64,000 bases of DNA from Heyndrickxia acidiproducens DSM 23148 (GCF_000374345.1 NZ_KB893977.1:97197-161196), one strand, 5' to 3'; counted from the first letter of the stretch, positions 45,586-54,981 are shown. Translations and numbers: made by a program. Notes: generated by a model from the sequence alone, not told the origin.

Positions 45586-46455
45586 TTATCGACGGCTAAC
45601 TTTAACAGCGTTTAGTTTTTTGCAAGCCTTCAACGTATTTGCAAGCAGCATCGTAATGGTCATCGGTCCGACACCGCCGGGGACAGGCGTAATATAAGAT
45701 GCTTTTTCTTTCACTTCTTCAAAATCAACATCCCCACAAAGCTTGCCGGACTCATCCCGGTTCATTCCGACATCAATCACTGCCGCACCCTGCTTAACAA
45801 AATCGGCCTTCACAAATTTTGCTTTGCCGACTGCACTGATTAAAATATCTGCCTGTGATGTGTAACTTTTTAAATCTGCTGTTTTCGAGTGGCAGTACGT
45901 TACAGTTGCATTTTCATTTAAAAACAGCTGTCCGGCCGGCTTCCCTACAATATTGCTGCGCCCGATCACGACAACATGCTTGCCCGTAATGGCAATGCCT
46001 TTTGACTGCACCATTTTTAAAATGCCGTGGGGCGTGCATGGCAAAAAGGCATCCTGCCCGGTCATCATTCTGCCAATATTAATCGGGTGGAAGCCGTCAA
46101 CATCTTTGGCAGGATCAATAGCCTCAATCACCTTCTGCGCTCCGATATGCGCCGGCAAAGGCAGTTGGACAAGAATGCCGTGAATATCCGGATCTTCATT
46201 CAGGCTTTGAATATGATCCAGTAAAGTTTGTTCGCTTACTTTTTCAGAGAGTTCAATAAGAACAGACTTTATGCCAAGCTGGCCGCATGCTTTTTGCTTA
46301 TTTCTTACATATGTACGTGAAGCCTGGTCATCCCCGACTAAAATAACGGCCAAACCCGGCATTACACCCTGTTTTTTTAAGCTTTCCACTTCGGCCTTCA
46401 TCTCTTCCCGCATCCGGGCGGCCAATTGTTTTCCGTCTATCCGTTCTGCTGCCAT
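45586..46455 (-). CDS. folD: Bifunctional methylenetetrahydrofolate dehydrogenase/cyclohydrolase
   Basis: Interconverts 5,10-methylene- and 10-formyl-THF, with NADP(H). The 289 residues contain [17 protein letters not shown] (catalytic Lys in the YxxxK-like block), [32 protein letters not shown] and [22 protein letters not shown] with the cofactor fold, ending [15 protein letters not shown]. Start ATG after GGGGGATGGTAGA. It follows nusB by about 20 nt. Confidence 0.96.
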   Translation of the reverse strand: MAAERIDGKQLAARMREEMKAEVESLKKQGVMPGLAVILVGDDQASRTYVRNKQKACGQLGIKSVLIELSEKVSEQTLLDHIQSLNEDPDIHGILVQLPLPAHIGAQKVIEAIDPAKDVDGFHPINIGRMMTGQDAFLPCTPHGILKMVQSKGIAITGKHVVVIGRSNIVGKPAGQLFLNENATVTYCHSKTADLKSYTSQADILISAVGKAKFVKADFVKQGAAVIDVGMNRDESGKLCGDVDFEEVKEKASYITPVPGGVGPMTITMLLANTLKACKKLNAVKVSRR

Positions 46456-46476
46456 TCTACCATCCCCCTGAATTCT

Positions 46477-46872
46477 TTATGAATTTATCGTATTTTTAAT
46501 ATGATTTAACACGCCATTAATAAATTTGGCGGAACGTTCATCAGCAAACCGCTTCGAAATTTCGAGCGCTTCGTTGATCGCTACATTGGCGGGTACATCC
46601 TCTTCATACATCAATTCAAATGTCCCCAGCCGCATAATATTCAAATCCACTTTGGCGAGCCTGTCCATAGACCATTTCTCCAGATGGCGGCTGATCATAT
46701 CATCAATTTCTTGCATATGTTCAACTGTGCCCTCTACAAGCATGGCCAAATATGCATCGTTCTCCTGGCCGTTCAGCACATTGGCAATGGCTTCACCCGG
46801 AACGGCTTCGTTTATATCGATTTGGAATAATGCCTGAAGCGCTTTTTCGCGGGCGGTTCTTCTTTTCATCAT
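46477..46872 (-). CDS. nusB: Transcription antitermination protein NusB
   Basis: All-helical RNA-binding factor that, with NusE/S10, supports rRNA antitermination. The 131 residues start MMKRRTAREKALQALFQIDIN and include ANVAINEALEISKRFADERSAKFINGVL. The second ATG (46869) is equally possible. yqhY-nusB-folD order is as in B. subtilis. Confidence 0.94.
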   Translation of the reverse strand: MMKRRTAREKALQALFQIDINEAVPGEAIANVLNGQENDAYLAMLVEGTVEHMQEIDDMISRHLEKWSMDRLAKVDLNIMRLGTFELMYEEDVPANVAINEALEISKRFADERSAKFINGVLNHIKNTINS

Positions 46873-46938
46873 GATGGTATAACTCCTTTAATGTCATCAA
46901 ATTCACACGTAACTTTATTTTAACAGAAAGGCGGCCGC

Positions 46939-46981
46939 AAAAAAAGGGCCAAAGACGCCGCCGCCTTTGGTCCCTTTTTTT
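46939..46981 (-). terminator. Terminator of acc-yqhY
   Basis: Minus-strand GGGACCAAAG and CTTTGGCCC arms, then T7, 4 nt after the yqhY stop. Confidence 0.85.
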
Positions 46982-46984
46982 GCT

Positions 46985-47395
46985 TTACCCTTCCACTTGG
47001 AAGTCCGTTTCGCTCTTTTGGTTCTCGAACTGGATCCCGACGATATGGATATTCACTTCCGTTGCTTCAAGTGCGGTCATATTAAATAGCGCTTGCCGAA
47101 TATTGTCCTGAACTTTCTGGGCAACTGTTGGAATGGACACGCCAAAATTCATCGTGCAGTATACATCGACTGTAATGTTTTCTTCTGTGAGCTCCACTTT
47201 GACGCCTTTGCCATGGTTTTTTTTGCCGAGGCGCTCTGCCACACCACTGGCAAAATTACCGCGCATTTGCGCAACGCCATCCACTTCCGAAGCAGCGATG
47301 CCGGCGATAACTTCAATCACTTCCGGTGCAATTTCCACTTTCCCTAAATCTTCGTTGTCATGTTGCATAGCTAACATCTGATTCGTTTCTGCCAC
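46985..47395 (-). CDS. yqhY: Asp23/Gls24 family protein YqhY
   Basis: A 136-residue alkaline-shock-type protein: LGKVEIAPEVIEVIAGIAASEVDGVAQMRGN and VYCTMNFGVSIPTVAQKVQDNIRQAL. In B. subtilis YqhY is linked to control of acetyl-CoA carboxylase, fitting its position right after accB-accC. GTG 47395 is chosen because AGGAGG lies 8 nt ahead; a GTG three codons earlier overlaps the ribosome site itself. Confidence 0.92.
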   Translation of the reverse strand: MAETNQMLAMQHDNEDLGKVEIAPEVIEVIAGIAASEVDGVAQMRGNFASGVAERLGKKNHGKGVKVELTEENITVDVYCTMNFGVSIPTVAQKVQDNIRQALFNMTALEATEVNIHIVGIQFENQKSETDFQVEG

Positions 47396-47418
47396 TTGAT
47401 CCACCTCCTACTAACAAG

Positions 47419-48768
47419 TTATTTCATTACATCATATTTTTCAAGGAATTTCGTGTTGAAATCTGCTTCAACAAACACTTCATGTTCCAGGAGGCGCAAA
47501 TGGAACGGGATTGTCGTATGAATGCCTTCCACTGCATATTCGCTGAGCGCACGTTTCATTCTCGCAATCGCCTCGTCGCGCGTGGCCCCGTAGGCAATGA
47601 CTTTTGCAATCATTGAATCATAATACGGCGGGATCGTATAGCCGGGATAGGCCGCGGATTCCACGCGTACACCGATTCCGCCCGGCGGCAGGTAAAAATT
47701 AATTTTCCCCGCGGACGGCATAAAATTCTTTTCGGGGTTTTCCGCATTGATCCGGCATTCAATTGCCCAGCCGTTCCATGTAACCTCTTCTTGTTTCAAC
47801 GACAAAGGTTCGCCTGAAGCCACTAAAATTTGTTCTTTGACGAGGTCAACGCCTGTCACCATTTCCGTAACCGGATGTTCAACCTGGATACGGGTGTTCA
47901 TTTCCATAAAATAAAATTTCTGATGATGGTAATCGAAAATAAACTCAATCGTGCCGGCGCCGGTATAGTCAACAGCTTTCGCCGCCTGGACAGCTGCCTG
48001 CCCCATCTGTTCCCGGACTTCACTGGACAAGGCCGGTGACGGCGATTCTTCCAGCAGCTTCTGCAATCTTCTTTGAATGGAACAGTCCCTTTCCCCCAAG
48101 TGGATGACATGCCCGTATTTATCGGCCATTACCTGAATCTCAACATGGCGGAAGTCTTCGATGTATTTTTCGAGATACACACCCGGATTTCCGAACGCGG
48201 TAGCGGCTTCCTGCTGGGTAATGTGGATGCCTTTTTCCAATTCCTCTTCGTTTCTTGCCACACGGATACCCTTTCCGCCGCCGCCCGCCGTAGCTTTGAT
48301 AATGACCGGATAGCCTATTTTATCCGCAACTTCTTTTGCTTCTTCCACATCTTTGACAATCCCGTCAGAACCTGGCACAATCGGGACACCAGCAGCTTTC
48401 ATTGTTTCCCTTGCCACGTCTTTGGCGCCCATTTTTGAAATCGCTTCTGGGTTCGGCCCGATAAATTCAATCTTGCATTCGCGGCACAGCTCCGCAAAAT
48501 CGGCATTTTCTGCCAGGAAGCCGTATCCCGGATGGATCGCATCGCAGCCGGTTAGTGTGGCAACGCTGATGATATTGGTGAAATTCAAATAGCTGTCTTT
48601 TGAAGCTTTCGGCCCGATGCAGTACGCTTCGTCTGCAAGCTGGACATGAAGCGAGTGCTTGTCTGCTTCCGAATATACAGCCACAGCTTCAATTCCTAAA
48701 TCACGGCAGGCACGGATGATACGCACCGCAATTTCACCGCGATTGGCAATTAACACTTTTTTTATCAT
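47419..48768 (-). CDS. accC: Biotin carboxylase subunit of acetyl-CoA carboxylase
   Basis: ATP-dependent carboxylation of biotin on AccB, first half of malonyl-CoA synthesis. The 449 residues have an N-terminal domain ([33 protein letters not shown]), an ATP-grasp with [20 protein letters not shown] and [31 protein letters not shown], and the C-terminal carboxylase domain. Follows accB by 12 nt. Confidence 0.97.
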   Translation of the reverse strand: MIKKVLIANRGEIAVRIIRACRDLGIEAVAVYSEADKHSLHVQLADEAYCIGPKASKDSYLNFTNIISVATLTGCDAIHPGYGFLAENADFAELCRECKIEFIGPNPEAISKMGAKDVARETMKAAGVPIVPGSDGIVKDVEEAKEVADKIGYPVIIKATAGGGGKGIRVARNEEELEKGIHITQQEAATAFGNPGVYLEKYIEDFRHVEIQVMADKYGHVIHLGERDCSIQRRLQKLLEESPSPALSSEVREQMGQAAVQAAKAVDYTGAGTIEFIFDYHHQKFYFMEMNTRIQVEHPVTEMVTGVDLVKEQILVASGEPLSLKQEEVTWNGWAIECRINAENPEKNFMPSAGKINFYLPPGGIGVRVESAAYPGYTIPPYYDSMIAKVIAYGATRDEAIARMKRALSEYAVEGIHTTIPFHLRLLEHEVFVEADFNTKFLEKYDVMK

Positions 48769-48780
48769 GATGACCGCTCC

Positions 48781-49254
48781 TTAATTTGTCTTTACCAGAA
48801 ACAATGGCTGGCCGAATTCAACCAACTGGCCGTCCTTCACAAGGATTTCAACAATTTCCCCGTCCACTTCGGCTTCGATTTCGTTAAATAGTTTCATGGC
48901 TTCGATCATACACACAATTGAACCGGTGCTGACAACGGAGCCCACCTGTACAAACGGGGGATCATCCGGTGAGGCGGCCTGATAGAAAGTGCCAACCATA
49001 GGTGAAACAATTTTATGTAGATTTTTGTCCTCTGCCGGCGCTGTTTCAGCAGGCTGGGCAGGTGCGGCAGGCTGAGCGGCAGGTGCAGCCTGGGCCTGGG
49101 CAGCAGGTGCTTCTTTTACTGTGCGTTCTACTACCTGCACACCCGTATTCTTTTTCATTTTGATCACAGTACCCTCATTTTCGTATTCAAATTCATCAAG
49201 GCTTGACCGGTCGACAAGCTCAATTAAAGTTTGAATATCTTGTACTTTTAACAT
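48781..49254 (-). CDS. accB: Biotin carboxyl carrier protein
   Basis: Carries the biotin for acetyl-CoA carboxylase. The 157 residues have an N-terminal dimer region, a flexible Ala/Pro-rich linker (about residues 48-75) and a biotinyl domain with [18 protein letters not shown], where the Lys in AMKL is biotinylated. First gene of accB-accC-yqhY, with its own promoter. Confidence 0.97.
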   Translation of the reverse strand: MLKVQDIQTLIELVDRSSLDEFEYENEGTVIKMKKNTGVQVVERTVKEAPAAQAQAAPAAQPAAPAQPAETAPAEDKNLHKIVSPMVGTFYQAASPDDPPFVQVGSVVSTGSIVCMIEAMKLFNEIEAEVDGEIVEILVKDGQLVEFGQPLFLVKTN

Positions 49255-49495
49255 TTATGACACTCCTTAAATTCAATATTCATTCGTCATTTGTTAACAT
49301 TTTATGAATGGCTATCCATATCATACGATAACCACCGGCAAAAATTCAATGATTTGTATAATAAACAGCTTTTGCGAATTTTTTATGCAACCGGCCTCCT
49401 GCATGATTTTATAAGGATGGAGCAAATTTTTCCAATTCAAATAAAGTACCATTCACAATTTTCAAACGGCCCCTTTTCCGCGTGGTGGCTGACAT
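49255..49495. other. accB upstream region
   Basis: About 240 bases between accB and the spoIIIAH terminator with no gene. It holds the accB promoter, leaving a leader of roughly 60 nt. Nothing else recognised. Confidence 0.6.
49320..49349 (-). promoter_or_regulatory. Promoter of accB-accC-yqhY
   Basis: Minus-strand TTGAAT (49344-49349), 18-nt spacer, TATGAT (49320-49325). Confidence 0.65.
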
Positions 49496-49522
49496 AAAAA
49501 CAGAGGGGAGTTTTCCCCTCTG
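49496..49522 (-). terminator. Terminator of the spoIIIA operon
   Basis: Perfect 9-bp arms CAGAGGGGA and TCCCCTCTG, then T5 on the minus strand, 30 nt beyond spoIIIAH. Confidence 0.85.
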
Positions 49523-49551
49523 CCGGATGGTTTCATTCCTGCCTGCTTTAC

Positions 49552-50097
49552 TTACTTTGTCTGAAATTCTACCGCCAGTTTTGGAGAATGCCCCAGTTCC
49601 TGGTTCACAAGCTTTACAATTTCATTTGCGGATGCTTTGTCATGTTTATTGGATTTTACCGTTATCATCACTTCATCCTTGTCGGCCTGGACAAGGGCAT
49701 CTTCATAGCCGCCTTTTGACTTGATGAGGCTCTCCAGGACCTGCTCCTTATTGGCGGTTTCCGTTAATTTTTTCATTTCGTCCATGGCCCGGCTTTTTTC
49801 TTCCGGCGTTAAATCAGTCGAAGCTAATTTATTGGTGAGCTCTTCCTGTTTTTTGCTCATTTCATCCTGCCGTTCAAGTCGGATGGTTTCAAAAACAGCA
49901 TCGCTTGCCGTCTTCGTTGTCACTTTTGTTTGTTTCCCGTCGGAAGCCTGGTCCTTTGCTTTAGACGCGGTTCCTTCTTCTTTATTCTGGACAACCTGGT
50001 TGGTTGTGCTTGGGTCTGCCGTCACATAGTATACCGACAGAACGACAACAAGGCTTAACATGGTTAACAGCCAAACTGTTTGCTTTTTTAATAACAT
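49552..50097 (-). CDS. spoIIIAH: Stage III sporulation protein AH
   Basis: Mother-cell membrane protein whose extracellular YscJ/FliF-like domain pairs with SpoIIQ from the forespore to form the feeding-tube channel. The 181 residues have one N-terminal helix (VWLLTMLSLVVVLSVYYVT), a Ser/Lys/Thr-rich linker and the ring-building domain (LESLIKSKGGYEDALVQADKDEVMITVKS). Last gene of the operon. Confidence 0.94.
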   Translation of the reverse strand: MLLKKQTVWLLTMLSLVVVLSVYYVTADPSTTNQVVQNKEEGTASKAKDQASDGKQTKVTTKTASDAVFETIRLERQDEMSKKQEELTNKLASTDLTPEEKSRAMDEMKKLTETANKEQVLESLIKSKGGYEDALVQADKDEVMITVKSNKHDKASANEIVKLVNQELGHSPKLAVEFQTK

Positions 50098-50109
50098 TTC
50101 ACATTCCTC

Positions 50110-50790
50110 CTATTTCTTTTTGGGCATGACGGATACACGGTAGCTGGCCACATTTAATGCATTGGATACAGCTTCTTTCACGTCTTTTTGGATAGAGACG
50201 CTGCCGCCGCCGTCACAAACAACAAGCACGCCTGTCACTTCGGGCATTTTGGTTTCCGTGATCAGCGGGACCTCTTTTTCCCCGTCCTGTACCGTTACGA
50301 CTTTATCGTCTTTTGAAATGCTTTCAATTTTCCGTTCCCCGCCGTTTTTATCATTTTCTGTTGTCGTTTCATTTTGGATGGTTGTATTTTTTTCGTATAC
50401 TTTGCTTTCCGAAGTCGCAACATTTACTTGCACTTTCACGGTTCCCACGCCAGTAATCTGCTCAAGAATATTTTTCAGCTCTTTTTCATACTTGTCTTGA
50501 TAGGCGATGATCGATTTGCTTTTTTTTGATGTATTTTTCGCGAACGTCTCCACTTCTTTTTTGCCGGAAGACTGGGTTTCCGTGGCTGCTGCCGGCAGAG
50601 CGGTATCTTTTTTACCGGTTTGCGTGAACAAATCACTGATCAGCATGACACCGAGTCCGCAAACGAATATCATCATGATATATGCGAGCTTTTTATTTTT
50701 TTTTGGCCCATCCGGTGCAGCGGCCCTGGAAAGCCATTTTTCCTTCAGCCGATCTAAAGGCCCTTGTTTATGGTCCATGTGCTTGTTCAA
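50110..50790 (-). CDS. spoIIIAG: Stage III sporulation protein AG
   Basis: Forms a large ring in the SpoIIIA-SpoIIQ channel. The 226 residues have one transmembrane helix (KLAYIMMIFVCGLGVMLISDLF) and a periplasmic-side ring domain (ELKNILEQITGVGTVKVQVNVATSESKVYEKN and GVLVVCDGGGSVSIQKDVKEAVSNAL). Starts at TTG 50790 overlapping the spoIIIAF stop (TTGA). Confidence 0.95.
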   Translation of the reverse strand: MNKHMDHKQGPLDRLKEKWLSRAAAPDGPKKNKKLAYIMMIFVCGLGVMLISDLFTQTGKKDTALPAAATETQSSGKKEVETFAKNTSKKSKSIIAYQDKYEKELKNILEQITGVGTVKVQVNVATSESKVYEKNTTIQNETTTENDKNGGERKIESISKDDKVVTVQDGEKEVPLITETKMPEVTGVLVVCDGGGSVSIQKDVKEAVSNALNVASYRVSVMPKKK

Positions 50791-51413
50791 GACCCCCCTT
50801 CGATATGAAGTTCAATTTTCTGCTTGGACATATTCCAGCGGGTTGACAACATTGATCGAATGGATTCTTGTTCATCGGAGCCTTTTTGATCAGCTTTTTC
50901 GTCCGTGCGGATTTCTATTGGTTCAATCGCAGCAACCTCATCTTGCTGATTCTCCGCCTGCAAATAAACTGTGATCTTTTTTACATCCCCGGCGCTGTTC
51001 CATTCTGTCATATTTCCGGCATTTTTGCCGTCCTTCAGTTCAATCTGAATATCTGCGATTTTTTTGCCATATTTCTTTTCGATCTCCCCCTCCGCATCCT
51101 CTTTCATTTGGACAGCCATTTGTTGTAATGTATATTCCTGCTGCAGCGAATTTATTTCTTTTTTCTTCGTATCAAGTGAATTTTCTTGTCCGCTCAGGCC
51201 TTTCATTTGATCAGTGGAAAAAGTTTCGAGAATTTGTGCGGGATCCAAAGAAAACAGCTTGAAAATTGGCGTCAGGATCACGGTAATGAGCAATAATCCA
51301 ATGACCAGCTTTGTATATTTCCGCATGTCGGATTCAGGCAGAAGCATGTCCACTACCATCGCAAGCAGAATAAAAATAAGAATATTGAGCACCCATTTTG
51401 TCAGGTAATCCAT
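50787..51413 (-). CDS. spoIIIAF: Stage III sporulation protein AF
   Basis: A 208-residue channel component: two N-terminal membrane helices (YLTKWVLNILIFILLAMVVDMLL; LVIGLLLITVILTPIFKLF) and a soluble ferredoxin-like ring domain after residue 85. ATG 51413 follows GGAGGG by 7 nt; the longer in-frame start at 51437 runs into that ribosome site. Confidence 0.93.
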   Translation of the reverse strand: MDYLTKWVLNILIFILLAMVVDMLLPESDMRKYTKLVIGLLLITVILTPIFKLFSLDPAQILETFSTDQMKGLSGQENSLDTKKKEINSLQQEYTLQQMAVQMKEDAEGEIEKKYGKKIADIQIELKDGKNAGNMTEWNSAGDVKKITVYLQAENQQDEVAAIEPIEIRTDEKADQKGSDEQESIRSMLSTRWNMSKQKIELHIEGGS

Positions 51414-51442
51414 TTTGCTGCCCTCCTTTATAAGCATCGCCT

Positions 51443-52642
51443 TTAACGCATCATCATGGTAATATTGCCTGCTGTAATGATGACCGTGATGCTTAAGAAA
51501 AACATGAGGGTGACAATGGCCAAAGCAGCAAAAACATAAAGCATATTTTTGCTGATTGTATCAAGGCAGGCAATGACCGGACTGTTACCAAGCGGCTGCA
51601 GAATGGCTGCGGCCAGTTTAAACATAAATGACATTGCAAAAATCTTAATGGCCGGAAAAGCAGCGATTAAAAGCACAATCGCAACCCCGGCAACCCCGAG
51701 AGTATTTTTTAATAGCACAGAAGCGCTGATTACGGTATCGGCTGCATCGGTCAGCATCCGCCCGACAACCGGGACAAAATTTCCGGTTACAAATTTCGCA
51801 GTCCGGATCCCCAGCCCGTCTGCCACAGCTGTTGCTGTCCCCTGTACCGAAAGCACACCGAGGAAAATCGCCATGAAAACGCCTAATATACCGATTGCGA
51901 GGTTGCGCATTAGTTTGGCAAGCTGTGTTGCCTTATAATGGTCGGAAAGTGTGCTGACTACGCTAAGCAATGTGGAAAGCAGCAGCAAGGGCAGTACGAT
52001 ATACTGGATCAGCATGCCGCTTGTGCCTGACAGGAAGATCATCACAGGATGAAAAAATGCCGCTGACATCACGCCGCCTGAAGTGGACAGCAGAGCAAGC
52101 AGCAGCGGCATCAGTGCGATCACAAAGCCGGTCATTGTCTGAATCGCAGTCAGTGCATAATCGATTGCGACATGAAAGCTGTTTAAAGCAATAATGACGA
52201 GCACCATAAACACCACTGCATAAGCAATTTTACTGATCGTCCCCTGCTGGAAAGCCTGGTGGAGCGTTTCGAGCAGCATGCTGAGAACAGTAAGGAGAAT
52301 CAAAGAGCCGAGGAGCTTCCCGTTGATCAGCAGTTCCTGAAAGACAAAAGAAAGCAGGCTTTCAAGCCACGCCTGCAGGGAGAATTGCTTTTCTCCCTTG
52401 ATAAAATCGACCAGGCTCCCTTTTTGGCTTTCCGGCAGATATCCGCCATATTCGGTAATCACTTGATTCCAATACTGTTTGAGTTCGGTTAAATCCAATT
52501 GGTTCATTTGCTGATCCGCAACTTTTTCCGGGACGCCTTCAACCTGATCCGCCTCGCCCGCAGCGGCGTAACCAACCGTCTGCACGCTGAAAAAACTTGC
52601 GAAAAGGATAGCAAGCGCCTTTATCCACATGGTTTGCCGCAT
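51443..52642 (-). CDS. spoIIIAE: Stage III sporulation protein AE
   Basis: Polytopic membrane component of the SpoIIIA export apparatus, 399 residues. It has a signal-like N-terminus (IKALAILFASFFSVQTVGYAAA) and about seven to eight further helices; AYAVVFMVLVIIALNSFHVAIDYALTAIQTMTGFVIALMPLLLALL is the conserved core. ATG after GGGAGTTG. Resembles flagellar/secretion export membrane proteins in the family literature. Confidence 0.94.
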   Translation of the reverse strand: MRQTMWIKALAILFASFFSVQTVGYAAAGEADQVEGVPEKVADQQMNQLDLTELKQYWNQVITEYGGYLPESQKGSLVDFIKGEKQFSLQAWLESLLSFVFQELLINGKLLGSLILLTVLSMLLETLHQAFQQGTISKIAYAVVFMVLVIIALNSFHVAIDYALTAIQTMTGFVIALMPLLLALLSTSGGVMSAAFFHPVMIFLSGTSGMLIQYIVLPLLLLSTLLSVVSTLSDHYKATQLAKLMRNLAIGILGVFMAIFLGVLSVQGTATAVADGLGIRTAKFVTGNFVPVVGRMLTDAADTVISASVLLKNTLGVAGVAIVLLIAAFPAIKIFAMSFMFKLAAAILQPLGNSPVIACLDTISKNMLYVFAALAIVTLMFFLSITVIITAGNITMMMR

Positions 52643-52660
52643 CTTTTCAACTCCCAGCCT

Positions 52661-53053
52661 TTATCCATTCGGAACCAAATTGATAATCGTTTCAATCAGA
52701 ACCGTAATGATCGGTATCGCCATTGTTAAGATAAGAATCTTGCCTGCAAGCTCGACCTTTGCCGCCATCGCCCCCTGGCCTGCGTCTTTCGTAATGTTAG
52801 CGGCAAAATCCGCAATGTAGGCGATCCCTATAATCTTTAAAATGGTTTCGAGATAAAACGTGTCCACATTGCCTTTTTGGGCAATTTTCTCAAGCAGGCG
52901 GATTATTTCGTAAATCTTGTCCACCAAAAACAAAAAAATGAAACAGCCGGCAAACAGCGTCAGCAAAAATGCAAAATTCGGTTTCTGTTCCTTTAATATC
53001 AGCGCCAGGAAAGTGGTTATGAGGGCAATGCCTGTAATCTGCAGAATTTCAAT
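52661..53053 (-). CDS. spoIIIAD: Stage III sporulation protein AD (apparent ATT start)
   Basis: A 130-residue membrane protein with four helices, including TLFAGCFIFLFLVDKIYEIIRLLEKIA and ETILKIIGIAYIADFAANITKDAGQGAMAAKVELAGKIL, close to B. subtilis SpoIIIAD (133 aa). Similarity extends upstream of the first in-frame ATG (52966, which would give 101 aa) to EILQITGIALITTFLALILKEQKP. An in-frame stop precedes TTT CTC ATT, so no ATG, GTG or TTG is available; ATT at 53051-53053 sits 7 nt after GGGGTGA. Either a rare AUU start or a sequence error. Confidence 0.85.
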   Translation of the reverse strand: MEILQITGIALITTFLALILKEQKPNFAFLLTLFAGCFIFLFLVDKIYEIIRLLEKIAQKGNVDTFYLETILKIIGIAYIADFAANITKDAGQGAMAAKVELAGKILILTMAIPIITVLIETIINLVPNG

Positions 53054-53066
53054 GAGAAATCACCCC

Positions 53067-53270
53067 TTATTGAAAAAGAAACACCGATTTGATTTTTGAA
53101 AACAGATCCCCGACGATCGAAGCAACCAGGAATAAAATATAAAGAAAGCCAAGCAGCGTTACCCACTGCGCATATTCTTTTTTGCCAACCTGATCCAGGA
53201 TGGTATGCAAAAACGCAACGACAATGCCGACTCCTGCAATTTTAAAAATGATATCCACATCCATGCCCAT
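53067..53270 (-). CDS. spoIIIAC: Stage III sporulation protein AC
   Basis: A 67-residue two-helix membrane protein: DIIFKIAGVGIVVAFLHTILDQVGKKEYAQWVTLLGFLYILFLVASIV. Small hydrophobic subunit of the channel, FliQ/SctS-like in family descriptions. ATG after GGAGGAAAAGCA. spoIIIAD follows after 13 nt. Confidence 0.95.
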   Translation of the reverse strand: MGMDVDIIFKIAGVGIVVAFLHTILDQVGKKEYAQWVTLLGFLYILFLVASIVGDLFSKIKSVFLFQ

Positions 53271-53312
53271 TGCTTTTCCTCCAATTTTTTCCGCCCGGGG
53301 CTTTTTGCTTGC

Positions 53313-53828
53313 TTAGATGAGCAAAATAATGAGCAGCAATCCTGTTAAAACCCCTAAGCTTTTCGCCATCTTTTCATAACGGATCTGCCGTTCATGCGCC
53401 TCTTTTTCTTCGCGTTCCAAATGTGTTAAGGTGAGGATGATCTGTTTTTGTTCGGTATAGCGGTCATGTTTGCCAAGATTTTCCCCGAGCTGGAGCAGCA
53501 CTTCATACTCGCTCTGTTTCAGCGCCGTGCCTTTCCAAATTTCCTCAAGGCTTTCTTCCCATGCCGCTTTAACGGTGGTTTCAACAGTGGTTAATTTTTC
53601 GGCAAACGCCTCGAAAAACCTGGAAACCGGTTGCGGCAATTGTTTTGATAATTTCCGTGCCGCTTCATGCAAAGGCGTATGGCCATACATAATTTCCGCT
53701 TCCAGGGCCTGCAGCGCACTTTTGAACATCCGCAGCTGGCGCGGGCGTTCGCTTAAACGTTTCGCCGTTTCAAAACCAATTAGGCTGGTTGAAAGCAGAA
53801 TCATTGCCGCACCAATCATTTTAATCAT
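53313..53828 (-). CDS. spoIIIAB: Stage III sporulation protein AB
   Basis: A 171-residue protein with N-terminal (IGAAMILLSTSLIGFETA) and C-terminal (SLGVLTGLLLIILLI) membrane helices and a helical cytoplasmic domain (RPRQLRMFKSALQALEAEIMYGHTPLHEAARKL) resembling GspF. ATG 53828 follows GAGGGTG inside the last codons of spoIIIAA (8-nt overlap) and gives the same length as B. subtilis SpoIIIAB. Confidence 0.94.
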   Translation of the reverse strand: MIKMIGAAMILLSTSLIGFETAKRLSERPRQLRMFKSALQALEAEIMYGHTPLHEAARKLSKQLPQPVSRFFEAFAEKLTTVETTVKAAWEESLEEIWKGTALKQSEYEVLLQLGENLGKHDRYTEQKQIILTLTHLEREEKEAHERQIRYEKMAKSLGVLTGLLLIILLI

Positions 53829-54750
53829 GAAAAACACCCTCATGATTGGATAAAATCGTTCCCCGGCCGTCACGGACAGCGGAGACAACCCCCGGTCGGC
53901 TGCTGCGTTTCAGTTCAATATAACGGTCAAATACTTGCAGCCCGAGAATGTTCCGCAATATCGGGCGCTTTTGAATATCATGGTATGTCTGCCCATGGGT
54001 GGTCATCATTAAAGCAATTCCGGCATTAACAGCCTCCATAATTGCCTTTGCATCTTCCTCGCGCCCGATTTCATCTACGATTAACACGTCCGGGCTCATA
54101 GAACGGATCAGCATCATCATCCCTTCCGCTTTTGGGCATGCGTCCAGAACATCGACACGGGGCCCGAAAGACAGCTGCGGGACGCCCCTGACACAGCCTG
54201 CTATTTCCGAGCGTTCATCCACAATGCCGACTTTTAACGGTGGAATTCGCCGCTCGGGGATTCCGGTAGAAATCGCCCTTGCAATATCCCGGAGAAAGGT
54301 CGTCTTGCCTGTTTGCGGGGCGCCAATCATCATTGCAGACAGCCAGCGCCCGTTGTACAAATAAGGGACAATGTGGTTTGCCGCGCCGATCGTTTCACGG
54401 GCAATCCGGATATTGAACGATGAAAAATCACGGATGGCTTTTACTTGTCCATTTTCAAGAATGACTTTTCCGGCGATGCCTACCCTGTGCCCGCCTTCGA
54501 TCGTGATATATCCTTTCTTCAATTCTTCTTCAAGGGTGTAAAATGAAAAATTTGCCAGCCGGTTGATCAGCTGTTCAGCATCGCTTTCAACCGGAATATA
54601 ATTGAGAAAATAAGGCCCGCCTTTTGCGGCTACCTCAAGCGGACGGTTCACCCGAATACGGATTTCTTCTATTTTATCTTTAATATTGGCTTGAAGATTA
54701 TCAATCTGCCGGGCAATGGCACCTGGCAAAAAGCTGAGCACATCTTCCAT
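53821..54750 (-). CDS. spoIIIAA: Stage III sporulation protein AA (ATPase)
   Basis: Secretion-type ATPase thought to power the SpoIIIA-SpoIIQ channel. The 309 residues carry Walker A MIGAPQTGKTTFLRDIARAI, Walker B SPDVLIVDEIGREEDA, and TTHGQTYHD. ATG 54750 follows GGAGG by 7 nt; the longer in-frame start at 54798 lacks a ribosome site and would overlap the sigma-E promoter region. Confidence 0.95.
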   Translation of the reverse strand: MEDVLSFLPGAIARQIDNLQANIKDKIEEIRIRVNRPLEVAAKGGPYFLNYIPVESDAEQLINRLANFSFYTLEEELKKGYITIEGGHRVGIAGKVILENGQVKAIRDFSSFNIRIARETIGAANHIVPYLYNGRWLSAMMIGAPQTGKTTFLRDIARAISTGIPERRIPPLKVGIVDERSEIAGCVRGVPQLSFGPRVDVLDACPKAEGMMMLIRSMSPDVLIVDEIGREEDAKAIMEAVNAGIALMMTTHGQTYHDIQKRPILRNILGLQVFDRYIELKRSSRPGVVSAVRDGRGTILSNHEGVFHD

Positions 54751-54807
54751 TTTCAATCCTCCGATCCACATCAGCAGCCACCCCAGGGCTTGGTTCATTG
54801 ATATTAC

Positions 54808-54836
54808 AATCTATTCAAGCCTTATAGGGTTTATGA
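54808..54836 (-). promoter_or_regulatory. Sigma-E-type promoter of spoIIIA
   Basis: Minus-strand TCATAAA (54830-54836), 14-nt spacer, AATAGATT (54808-54815), partial match to kmATAtt / CATACAnT. Positioned about 50 nt before the spoIIIAA start. The B. subtilis operon is sigma-E dependent. Confidence 0.5.
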
Positions 54837-54914
54837 CAAGCATGCCGCAGATTGGCCGTGCCGGGTGATGATTTCTTAATTTATCATAATTTTATTATGT
54901 AATCTTGATGGTGT

Positions 54915-54949
54915 AAAAAAAGCCTGAGGACAGATAGCATCCTCAAGCT
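54915..54949 (-). terminator. Terminator of efp
   Basis: Minus-strand AGCTTGAGGA and TCCTCAGGCT arms, then T7. Separates efp from spoIIIA. Confidence 0.8.
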
Positions 54950-54981
54950 CCATTGTTCAGTCAATCGGAAACGGTCCCACA

